Of a stretch of DNA of 21,661 nt, positions 14,662 through 21,661 are shown piece after piece. Every line of letters starts with the position of its first letter. The stretch's first letter is position 1. A program made the position numbers and the translations under genes. Source of the stretch: CAYLGY01 sp964383325 (GTDB lineage: Bacteria > Pseudomonadota > Alphaproteobacteria > Rhizobiales > Rhizobiaceae); the NCBI GenBank assembly GCA_964383325.1, contig CAYLGY010000046.1, forward strand, positions 1-21,661, read 5' to 3'. A model generated the notes under the pieces. It was not told the DNA's origin. It saw only the letters and a list, made by a program, of their open reading frames with translations, and made no database searches.

Positions 14662-16583
14662 AATGCCTGTCCTATCCCGATATAGGCCGCAACCGAAGGA
14701 TCGCCGGGCCGGCGATCCAGGGGCACCGCAACATCCAGCCGGATCGGCCCGAGCCCCGTATGATAACGCACGCCGCCGCCGACGCCGACAAGGAACGGGC
14801 CCGAAAAGTCCGGCGTGGCCGTATCGCCGACCTGCGCCGCATCGACAAAGCCCACGATGCCGATTGATTCGGTAATCCTTGCCCGGACCTCGGCCGAGGC
14901 CTCGATCAGCGAGAGCCCCCCTGTGGTGATGCCGCCATTGGTGACGCCGATATTGTTGTAACCGTATCCGCGCACCGATCCGCCGCCTCCGGCAAAGAAG
15001 AGCTTGTCGGGCGGCGCCTCGGCGATCGGCACGCCCAGCAGCGTCCCGATCTTGACCCGGCCTGCGAGGACGAAGCGATTATCGTCCCCAAATCCGACAT
15101 ATTTTCGGCCTTCGACCGTGGCGCGCATGCCCGTATTGCCGAAGCGGAACTCGTGGAACGGTTCGGCGGTCACTTCCAGCAGGTGCCCCTTCGTCGCATC
15201 GGCCGCATTGTCGCGGCTGTCATGCGTGATGGCGCCGACAAGGCCGGCGGAGAAGAATTCGCGCGTGCCGAGCACGTCCTCGAATTTGTCGAGCGCCGTC
15301 CTGAACAGGAGACGGCCGGAGAGCTGCTTGTTGACGATATGGGTGAAGCCGGCCTCGGCGGCGACCCCGGTGCGGGTGTAGAGATCGGGAGATTCGCGCA
15401 GGGCCGAAATCGACGCAATGAAATTGGTGTCGGGGGTGAACACGCCCGGCTTCACGAAACTGGTGCCGATACGATAGGTCAGCTCGTCCGGCTTGAGGGT
15501 CTGGCCGATGCCGGCAATTCGCGCATCGAAGCGCAGGCGCTCCGCGCGCCCGAACAGGTTGCGATGCTGCCAGAATGCCTCGACCCCGGCGCCGTCGATC
15601 GTCGAAAGGGTCCCGCCAATGCCGAACCGGCGCGGCAGTCTTTCCTGCACGATGAAGGAGATCGGCAGGCTCCCGCCCGGCCCGACCTTTTCCGCCTCCA
15701 CCGCCCTTGCGGAGGCAAAGACTTCGAGGCGCTGCAGGCGTTCCTCGGCCAGGGCGAGATCGTCCGGATCGAATTCCGCGCCCTCCGGAATATCGGCCAT
15801 GTAGGCAACGAATTCGGCATCCATCCGCTCGGTGCCTTCCACCGTCACGGGCCCGAACTGCGCTTTCGGCCCCGGATCGATCACCAGGGTCACCTCGATC
15901 AGGTTGCGGTCGTGCAGGGCCTCCACACGCCGCTCGGCAAGTTCGGCCTTCGGATGGCCCTGCTGACGCCAGGCCTCCACCTCCAGGCGGCCCGCGGCGC
16001 GAATGACCCCGGAACGCGCCACCTCGCCCTCGGCGAAACCCTCCGCTTCCTTGCGATCGATCTCGTCCGCTTCGCTCAATGCGGGTGGCGCCGGATTGAC
16101 GATGTTCAGCCTTCCGAACCGGAACTGGGGTCCCGGATCGACGACGATGCGGACCTGCGCCGAATCGGCCAGCGAGGCATCCGGAAGCAACTCGCCCGCC
16201 TCCCTTCCGTCGATGCGGATGCTGATCGCACCGCCATAATGCCCCGCGGAATACAGCGCGGCGAGAATTCGCGCGTAATCGGCGTTCGCCTTGGCAATCA
16301 AGCCGGCGGCGCCCGAAGCGGGATCGTCCTGGTCGGCCACCAGGCTCGAAGCATTCTCGACCAGCTTGCGAAGATCCTCGTCCTCGCCGCCGATCTCCGT
16401 TTCGACCGCATAATGCTGCGGTTCGCCGATGAAATCCTCGGGCACATCCCTGGAGCCGCCAAAGAGCTTCAGTCCGAACAGTTCGAACGCCCCGGCAGGA
16501 GCTGCGGAGCATGCCAGGGTGGCGGCGAACAGTGCCACCGGCGCCAGACGCAGCAAACTCAACCCTACACTTCCTTCTTTCAT
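14658..16583 (-). CDS. tamA: Outer membrane protein TamA (Omp85/BamA superfamily)
   Basis: This is a 641-residue Omp85 barrel with N-terminal POTRA domains (about 55-320) and a C-terminal surface-antigen/16-strand barrel. The signal peptide is SLLRLAPVALFAATLACSAAPAGA-F. The barrel shows the Omp85 hallmark VRGY (about 537-540, in FFAGGGGSVRGYGYNN) and ends in phenylalanine (IGIGQAF). With TamB it forms the translocation and assembly module. The ATG at 16581-16583 is the likely annotated start but lacks a Shine-Dalgarno. A TTG seven codons later (16560-16562) follows GAAGGAAG and would still keep the whole signal peptide. An upstream ATG at 16721 adds 46 residues before the signal peptide and is unlikely. 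Confidence 0.92.
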   Translation of the reverse strand: MKEGSVGLSLLRLAPVALFAATLACSAAPAGAFELFGLKLFGGSRDVPEDFIGEPQHYAVETEIGGEDEDLRKLVENASSLVADQDDPASGAAGLIAKANADYARILAALYSAGHYGGAISIRIDGREAGELLPDASLADSAQVRIVVDPGPQFRFGRLNIVNPAPPALSEADEIDRKEAEGFAEGEVARSGVIRAAGRLEVEAWRQQGHPKAELAERRVEALHDRNLIEVTLVIDPGPKAQFGPVTVEGTERMDAEFVAYMADIPEGAEFDPDDLALAEERLQRLEVFASARAVEAEKVGPGGSLPISFIVQERLPRRFGIGGTLSTIDGAGVEAFWQHRNLFGRAERLRFDARIAGIGQTLKPDELTYRIGTSFVKPGVFTPDTNFIASISALRESPDLYTRTGVAAEAGFTHIVNKQLSGRLLFRTALDKFEDVLGTREFFSAGLVGAITHDSRDNAADATKGHLLEVTAEPFHEFRFGNTGMRATVEGRKYVGFGDDNRFVLAGRVKIGTLLGVPIAEAPPDKLFFAGGGGSVRGYGYNNIGVTNGGITTGGLSLIEASAEVRARITESIGIVGFVDAAQVGDTATPDFSGPFLVGVGGGVRYHTGLGPIRLDVAVPLDRRPGDPSVAAYIGIGQAF

Positions 16584-16927
16584 TGCCGGCGGGCGAAATT
16601 CGGCCGGACCATGAAGACACGCCGGATCCGTCCGCCGATACCGGCTCCGGATCCACCTGCCAGCATATCCCGGCAATGATGAAGAAAACACCAAGAACCT
16701 GAACTTCCCTTCCGGCAACATCCTTTCCGCGCCATTCCCTTCCCGCTACACCTGCCGGACCGGCGCGATCGGCATACAGCATAGCAGCCCGCGTGACGCG
16801 GCGTGAACAAGCTTGTAGGGGCCCTCCCATGTCTTTCGAACACAAGAAATTACAATTGAAATCCGTCGCCTTCCCGCCGCCGCTGCTACCTGGGCAGCCT
16901 GCCTGCAACCCGGATGGCCGGCACTTC
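16584..16927. other. 344-bp non-coding gap between the RND pump and tamA
   Basis: No gene is supported here. Open frames in the gap run out of tamA or the pump and have no family character. No clear intrinsic terminator was seen after the RND pump stop. A possible minus-strand promoter is annotated separately, about 200 bp before tamA. The part nearest the pump (about 16826-16862) is AT-richer than its surroundings. Confidence 0.55.
16778..16807 (-). promoter_or_regulatory. Possible tamA-tamB promoter with palindromic spacer
   Basis: On the minus strand, TTCACG (16802-16807) and TATGCT (16778-16783) form a plausible -35/-10 pair (4/6 matches each) with an 18-bp spacer. The spacer contains the near-perfect palindrome CCGCG-TGA-CGCGG (plus strand 16789-16801), which could be an operator. 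The expected leader to the tamA ATG is about 190 bp. The match is modest, so this is only a candidate. Confidence 0.3.
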
Positions 16928-19900
16928 TCAGGCCGTGACGGCCTTCTCCATCTCTTCCCGCAACCGTTCGGTTTCCGCCGCGCGAGGGCGCGAGAGCCCG
17001 GCGAGCAACAGATAGGCGACGGGCGTCAGGAAAATGGTAGCGGCCATTGCGAGGCCGAGCCCGCCGACAATGACCCAACCCAGCGCGATACGCGCTTCCG
17101 CGCCGGCCCCGGTGGCGAGGACCAGCGGCAGCCCGCCGAGCACGGTCGAGATCATCGTCATGGCAACGGGTCGCAGGCGGCGCAACGATGCCTCCTCGAT
17201 TGCCTGCCGCACCGACCTGCCGCGGTCGCGCAGCTGATTGGCGAATTCGACGATCAGGATGCCGTTCTTGGCCATGATGCCTACCAGGAGCACAAGGCCG
17301 ATCTGGCTGTAGGTATTGAGGCTGATCCCGGTCATCCACATTGCAAGCGCCGCGCAGGCGAGGCCGAGCGGTACGGTGAACATGATGATGATGGCGCTGA
17401 GGAAGCTCTCGAATTGCGCCGCGAGGACCAGCAGGACCACCACGATCGCGAAGAGGAACACACGGCCCATGCTGCTCGAGGCCTCCTCCAGCGAGGCTGC
17501 CTCGGCAAGCGGAATGATGCGCGAGCCGGCGGGAAGATGCGGCGCGGCGATCGCCTTTGCCTGTTCGAGTGCCTCGCCAAGGGCAAAATCGGGGTCAAGG
17601 CTCGCGGTGACGGAGACGGCGCGCATTTTCTGCTGGCGGTCGAGCGAGGGCGCCACCGCCTTCTCCTCGACGGTTGAAATCGCCGAGAGCGGCACGATGC
17701 GCCCATCCCCCGTCTTGATGAAGATGTTTTCCAGGTCGGTCGGGTCATTGACGGGCTGCGTGGTCGAGACCAGCTTGACGTCGACCGCGCGGTCATTGAC
17801 GAAGACCGAACCGATGCTGCGCCCGTCGAGCATGGACTGCATGACTGCCGCCAGCCCGTCGATTGGAACCCCGAGCAGGGCGGCGCGCTCCCGGTCGATG
17901 GCAACCGTGAGCTGCGGCTGGGTCGTCTCGTAGGACAGGCGGACCAGACCGAAGCGGCCATGCTCTTCCAGGCCCGCAATGACCTTGTCGGCCGAGGCCG
18001 CCAGCTGGTCATAGTCATCGCCGGCGATCGCAAATTGCAGGCCCGAGCCCGCGCCGCGGATGCCGAGGCTGTTGGGCTGGCTGATGAAGGTGCGGATGCC
18101 CGGAATCGTTCCCGCAAGCCTCGCGATGTCGGCACCGATCTCCTGCTGGGTACGCTCGCGCTCGTCCCACGGCGCCAGCGTGAAGGAGATGAACCCGCCA
18201 TTGGTACCGCGCCAGCCGGCAATCGAGAAGGTGTTGACGATCTCGCCCGATTCGCGCAGCGGCGCTACCAGCTGTTCGAGCTGGTGCATGCGCGTGGCGG
18301 TATAGTCGAGGCTAACCCCCTGCGGAGCGGAAATGCTGGCGAAGATCAGCGCGCGATCTTCCGGCGGCGTGAGTTCGCGGCGCAGGTCCGTGAAGGCCGA
18401 CCAGGAGAGGACGATGACGAGAACCGCTAGCGCGAGCACAACGGCCGGATTGTCGAGGCAGAAGCGCAGCAGGTATCCGTACAGGCGGACGCCAGCGGCT
18501 CCGACGCGCTGAAATGGCCCGTTGCCCTTCCTGTCTGCATCCAGGTCTGTCCTCGACCGGCTCAGCATGCGCGAAGCCAGCATCGGGCACAGGGACAGGG
18601 CCACGATCGAGGAGAGCAGCACGGCGATGGTCAGCGTATAGCCGAATTCGCGGAACAACCCGCCGGTCTTTCCGGGCAGGAAGGCGATGGGAATGAATAC
18701 GGCGGCGAGCGTCGCAGTCGTCGCGAGCACTGCAAAGAAGACCTCGCGCGTACCGACCACTGCCGCGGCGCGCGAGCCGAGACCGCGAACCCGATGGGTG
18801 ACGATGTTTTCCAGCACGACAATGGCGTCGTCGACGACAAGACCCGTCGCGATCACCAGCGCCAGAAGGGTAAGGATGTTGATCGACAGTCCGGCGATCC
18901 AGATCCCGGCAACCGCACCGATCAGGGCGACGGGGAGCGTGATGGCGGGAATGATCGTGGCCCGCACATTGACAAGAAAGACATAGATGACGCCCACAAC
19001 AATGGCGATCGCCAGCAGCAGGGCCTCCAGCACCTCGTCGATCGACTGGCTGATGAAGGTGGCGTCGTCGCTGGTGACCGCGATCGTTACCTCTTCCGGG
19101 AGAATTTCCCGGATCTCCTCGACGGCTGCGCGAACCCCCGCGGAGATTTCCAGCGTGTTGGATCCGGCCTGCCGGACGATGCCGATCCCGACACCTGTCC
19201 GGCCATTCGCCCGCAGCGCCGATTCGCCGAGATCGGGGCCGAGCGATACGCTCGCCACGTCGCCCAGCCGCGTATGGCCGGATAGGATGGTGGCCTCGAA
19301 GGCTTCCGGCGTGGTGATGGTCGCCGAGGCGCGGACGATCAGGTCCTGCGACTGGCTGGTCAGCGTTCCGGTCGGCGCGTCGAAGGATGCATTGCCGATT
19401 GCGCTGGCGATATCGGCGACCGTCAGGCCCCGGCTCGCCAGCTTGGCCTGGTCGACATCGACGCGGAAGATCCTGTCGCGATCGCCATATACCGAGACAT
19501 CGGCCACTCCGGGCACGGCGGAGAGTCGGTCGACGATGACATCCTCGACCAGGAGGGTCAGTTCCTCGACCATCATTTCGGCGGATGTCACCGCAATGCG
19601 CATGACGGCCTGGGCATTGTCATCCGCCTTGATGACGCGCGGATCCTCAGCCTCTTCCGGCAGGTCGCGCGAAATGCGGCTGATGGCGTCCTTCAGGTCA
19701 TTGGCGGCAACGTCGATATCTGTCGATTCGCTGAACTCGACGGTAACGCGGCTCCGTCCGAAGGTGGAGGAGGACGAGATCGAGCGCACTCCCGCAATTC
19801 GCCCGGCCGCCCCCTCGATACGCGCCGTGATCTCCCGGTCGATGGTTTCCGGCGCCGCGCCGGAATAGGTCGTAACCACCGTCACGACCGGACTGTCGAC

Positions 19901-20059
19901 TTCCGGCAATTCACGGATCTCGATGGCAAACAGGGCCGCCAGTCCGGCGACCACGATCAGCATGCTGACGACAATGGCCAGCACCGGCCGGCGCACGAAC
20001 AGCGCCGCAAGGCCACCCGTGTCGCCCGTCATTCCGTGCTGTACCGGAACCTGCGACAC
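16928..20059 (-). CDS. RND efflux transporter permease subunit (AcrB/MexF superfamily)
   Basis: This 1043-residue proton-driven inner-membrane pump has the length and two-half architecture of hydrophobe/amphiphile RND pumps. The first transmembrane helix is near 24-45, followed by a large periplasmic loop, TM helices 2-6 (about 343-500), a second loop, and TM helices 8-12 near the C-terminus. The paired TM4 aspartates of the proton relay are present (D410-D411 in GLVVDDAIVVLEN), as is FLPGKTGGLFREFGYT. The start is GTG at 20057-20059, directly after the stop of the adaptor gene (TGAGTG), with GCGAGGG upstream. An ATG nine codons later is an alternative. The IRELPEVDSPVVTV type suggests a broad-specificity exporter; the substrate is unknown. 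No outer-membrane channel gene is adjacent. Confidence 0.93.
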   Translation of the reverse strand: MSQVPVQHGMTGDTGGLAALFVRRPVLAIVVSMLIVVAGLAALFAIEIRELPEVDSPVVTVVTTYSGAAPETIDREITARIEGAAGRIAGVRSISSSSTFGRSRVTVEFSESTDIDVAANDLKDAISRISRDLPEEAEDPRVIKADDNAQAVMRIAVTSAEMMVEELTLLVEDVIVDRLSAVPGVADVSVYGDRDRIFRVDVDQAKLASRGLTVADIASAIGNASFDAPTGTLTSQSQDLIVRASATITTPEAFEATILSGHTRLGDVASVSLGPDLGESALRANGRTGVGIGIVRQAGSNTLEISAGVRAAVEEIREILPEEVTIAVTSDDATFISQSIDEVLEALLLAIAIVVGVIYVFLVNVRATIIPAITLPVALIGAVAGIWIAGLSINILTLLALVIATGLVVDDAIVVLENIVTHRVRGLGSRAAAVVGTREVFFAVLATTATLAAVFIPIAFLPGKTGGLFREFGYTLTIAVLLSSIVALSLCPMLASRMLSRSRTDLDADRKGNGPFQRVGAAGVRLYGYLLRFCLDNPAVVLALAVLVIVLSWSAFTDLRRELTPPEDRALIFASISAPQGVSLDYTATRMHQLEQLVAPLRESGEIVNTFSIAGWRGTNGGFISFTLAPWDERERTQQEIGADIARLAGTIPGIRTFISQPNSLGIRGAGSGLQFAIAGDDYDQLAASADKVIAGLEEHGRFGLVRLSYETTQPQLTVAIDRERAALLGVPIDGLAAVMQSMLDGRSIGSVFVNDRAVDVKLVSTTQPVNDPTDLENIFIKTGDGRIVPLSAISTVEEKAVAPSLDRQQKMRAVSVTASLDPDFALGEALEQAKAIAAPHLPAGSRIIPLAEAASLEEASSSMGRVFLFAIVVVLLVLAAQFESFLSAIIIMFTVPLGLACAALAMWMTGISLNTYSQIGLVLLVGIMAKNGILIVEFANQLRDRGRSVRQAIEEASLRRLRPVAMTMISTVLGGLPLVLATGAGAEARIALGWVIVGGLGLAMAATIFLTPVAYLLLAGLSRPRAAETERLREEMEKAVTA

Positions 20060-21223
20060 TCAGGAGCCCTCGCTCGTGACCGGCGCCGCGCTGCGGCGCG
20101 TGATGGTGATGGCCGAGCCGGGCCGCAGCGTCTGGATCCCCTCGATGATCACCTCGTCGCCGACGCGGATATCGCCGGAAACCAGCACGTAATCGGCATT
20201 GCGCTGCACGATCGTCAAATCGACCCGTTCCGAGGTGTCGCCGGCATTCTTCCAGAGATAGGGTCCGCTTGCGCTCCACTGGATCGCCAGTGGATCCACG
20301 GCAACATAGGGCACACCCTCGAAATAGAGATTGACGCGGAAGGACATGCCGGGCCGCAGCCGGTCGTCGCTATTCTCGATGCGCGAGCGGATCTGCAGCG
20401 TGCGGCTGACGCGGTCGATCCGGCTGGCCACGGCGACCACCACGCCAGGATAGACGGCGCCCGGCATGGCGATCGGCTCCGCCTCGATTGCCTGCCCCAC
20501 CACCACCAGCGGCGCAAATCGCTCCGGCACCCAGAAATCCACCAGAAGGCTGCTCCGGTCGTCGATCGTGGCAATCTCCGTCTGGTCGCGGACATGATCG
20601 CCCGTTCCCACTGGCAGGATCCCCACGCGGCCGGCAATCGGCGCGACGATCATCCGCCGCTCCAGGGCAATCTCGGCCTCGCGAAGTGCCAGGCGGGCGC
20701 TTTCCAACTCGTGCCGGGCCTCGATGAGCTGCACCTCGCTGGCGGCGCGGGACTGCACCAGCCGTTCGATGCGGCGGACCTTTTCCTCCGCGATCCCGAC
20801 CGCAAGCTGGGCCTGGTCCCGGGCGATCGACTGCAGTTCATAATCCAGCACGGCCAGCACCTGCCCCGCCTCGACCTGATCGCCGGGGCTGACGCGGATC
20901 TCGGAAAGCACGCCCTCGGAGCGGGGGTAGACCACGACGGAATGCAGGGCTTCGCCGTCACCAATGGCAGAGACCCGGTCATGAATTGCGGCCTCTCCGG
21001 CGGCGGAGGTCACGACCGGCGTCTGCAGGCCCGGTGCCGATGGCCCTGCACGAGGCGCGACGGGCATATCGCTGCCGGGTTCCGGGCGAATGAGACTGAC
21101 CAGCCCGTCGGGCACGCCCCAGCCTGTCGCCTTCTCACCCGCACCAGGGTCGAAGCGGATCCACAGGACCGCCGCGAGCACCGCGATCCCGCAAATGATC
21201 AGCGCCTGTCTCAGCCAGTTCAT
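20060..21223 (-). CDS. RND efflux periplasmic adaptor (membrane fusion protein)
   Basis: This 387-residue HlyD/AcrA-type adaptor connects the RND pump to an outer-membrane channel. It has an uncleaved N-terminal membrane segment (about 5-22) followed by a proline-rich stretch (45-70). The first lipoyl half (VVVYPRSEGVLSEIRVSPGDQVEAGQVLAVLD, about 96-127) leads into an alpha-hairpin coiled coil (128-190), then the second half (MIVAPIAGRVGILPVGTGDHV, 191-211) and beta-barrel and membrane-proximal domains. The ATG at 21221-21223 follows GGAGGCAAG. An upstream in-frame ATG at 21301 would add 26 unlikely residues. It is immediately upstream of the pump gene (TGAGTG junction) and clearly forms an operon with it. 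Confidence 0.92.
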   Translation of the reverse strand: MNWLRQALIICGIAVLAAVLWIRFDPGAGEKATGWGVPDGLVSLIRPEPGSDMPVAPRAGPSAPGLQTPVVTSAAGEAAIHDRVSAIGDGEALHSVVVYPRSEGVLSEIRVSPGDQVEAGQVLAVLDYELQSIARDQAQLAVGIAEEKVRRIERLVQSRAASEVQLIEARHELESARLALREAEIALERRMIVAPIAGRVGILPVGTGDHVRDQTEIATIDDRSSLLVDFWVPERFAPLVVVGQAIEAEPIAMPGAVYPGVVVAVASRIDRVSRTLQIRSRIENSDDRLRPGMSFRVNLYFEGVPYVAVDPLAIQWSASGPYLWKNAGDTSERVDLTIVQRNADYVLVSGDIRVGDEVIIEGIQTLRPGSAITITRRSAAPVTSEGS

Positions 21224-21427
21224 CTTGCCTCCATGTTGGCCGCTGCATTCACCGTCTGCAGGAAGAAGCGAGCCACCACGCCTTGCATCGGAGAAACGCA
21301 AGATAGGCCGATAATCCGCCAGTTCCAGTTAAAAAAAAGTCATCTGGTGCGGAAGCCGGGGTCTTCCTGCCCCCTTGCCCCGTGCCTGTGCCGCATGTAC
21401 AGCCAGATGGAGACGAGGAGAAGACAG
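21224..21427. promoter_or_regulatory. Divergent intergenic region between the RND operon and the EutB-like gene
   Basis: This 204-bp non-coding gap lies between divergently transcribed genes, so promoters for both should be here. A run of eight or more A (about 21331-21339) lies near its middle. No convincing paired -35/-10 or palindromic operator was recognised. Neither gene in view encodes a regulator for this intergenic region. Confidence 0.45.
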
Positions 21428-21661
21428 GTGACGCTGGAACTTGCAGACGTGATGGCTGCACGGCGCAGGATCGCCTCGACCGTGGTCCGCACGCCGTTGA
21501 TCCCATCGGCGGCATGTCCCGGCTGCGACGTGCTGCTCAAGCTGGAGAACATGCAGCCCACCGGCGCCTTCAAGTTGCGCGGCGCCGCAAATGCGGTGTT
21601 CTCCCTGCCGGAGACGGCAAGCGGCGTGGCCTGTTGTTCGACCGGGAATCACGGTCGCGCC
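21428..21661 (+). CDS. PLP-dependent threonine dehydratase family, EutB-like (partial, C-terminus beyond right edge)
   Basis: The first 78 codons of a fold-type II PLP enzyme are present, reading open to the window end. Family marks are the Schiff-base lysine K49 in GAFKLRGAANAV, the KLENMQPTG segment before it, and CCSTGNHGRA at the end, matching the PLP-phosphate/substrate loop. The STGNHGRA form, rather than SAGNHAQ, resembles the hydroxyectoine-utilisation dehydratase EutB, as recalled from that family. The start is GTG at 21428-21430, preceded by AGGAGA; an ATG eight codons on is an alternative. It is divergent from the RND operon. Threonine/serine dehydratase or racemase activity is possible; EutB needs downstream eut/doe genes for support. 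Confidence 0.8.
   Translation, partial: MTLELADVMAARRRIASTVVRTPLIPSAACPGCDVLLKLENMQPTGAFKLRGAANAVFSLPETASGVACCSTGNHGRA

Noticed and set aside
15153..16679. Long plus-strand open frame (508 codons) antisense to tamA
   Set aside because: TamA on the minus strand has a signal peptide, POTRA/barrel layout and the VRGY motif; the antisense frame has no recognisable domain.
16584..16721. 46-residue N-terminal extension of TamA from an upstream ATG with GGAAAGG next to it
   Set aside because: It would place a basic, non-signal sequence in front of a good signal peptide, which does not fit an outer-membrane protein.
15220..16908. 562-codon minus-strand frame overlapping tamA in another frame
   Set aside because: It is Arg/Gly-rich frame-shadow sequence that reads through tamA; its only hydrophobic stretch lies in the non-coding gap and has no ribosome site.
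1..21661. CRISPR array, tRNA, rRNA, insertion sequence, phage or toxin-antitoxin genes
   Set aside because: No regularly spaced repeats, cloverleaf-like sequences, transposase motifs or small paired toxin/antitoxin frames were found on either strand.

Overview
The window reads as chromosomal DNA of a GC-rich alphaproteobacterium, probably of the Hyphomicrobiales (rhizobia-like) group. That placement is an inference. It rests on the composition, the RutR/hydantoinase/NMT1-transporter cluster, the alphaproteobacterial-type TamA-TamB pair and a small DUF6494-type protein beside Mrp. Coding density is high, and nearly all genes lie on the minus strand. No tRNA, rRNA, CRISPR array, insertion sequence or phage gene was seen.

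Region 1 (1-8456) is a pyrimidine-base catabolism and uptake locus. On the minus strand, in transcription order, it holds a class III omega-amino-acid (beta-alanine):pyruvate aminotransferase, an M20-type N-carbamoyl-beta-alanine amidohydrolase, a dihydropyrimidinase, and an ABC importer made of one ATPase, two different permeases and an NMT1/THI5-like binding protein. The binding protein is cut by the left edge. Divergent from this block, on the plus strand, is a TetR regulator closely resembling E. coli RutR, the uracil/thymine sensor. The enzymes correspond to steps 2 and 3 of the reductive pyrimidine pathway plus beta-alanine disposal. The first enzyme, dihydropyrimidine dehydrogenase, is not in the window. 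Two intergenic palindromes (6195-6210 and 7742-7757) resemble the E. coli RutR operator TTGACCAnnTGGTCAA. They sit in front of the amidohydrolase gene and between the aminotransferase and rutR genes, so the sequence suggests one local regulon.

Region 2 (8456-10062) opens with a short repeated hairpin element between the convergent rutR and mrp genes. It then holds the Mrp/ApbC Fe-S cluster carrier ATPase and a 63-residue DUF6494-like protein, both on the minus strand.

Region 3 (10063-16583) is the outer-membrane translocation and assembly module: tamA (Omp85 barrel) followed by tamB (giant AsmA-like periplasm-spanning protein). The two overlap by four bases, and tamB appears to start with TTG.

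Region 4 (16584-21223) is a two-gene RND efflux system, a membrane fusion protein followed by an inner-membrane RND pump, with no outer-membrane channel gene beside it. A 344-bp gap lies between the pump gene and tamA. At the right edge, divergent on the plus strand, is the N-terminus of a PLP-dependent threonine dehydratase-family enzyme that resembles the hydroxyectoine-utilisation dehydratase EutB.
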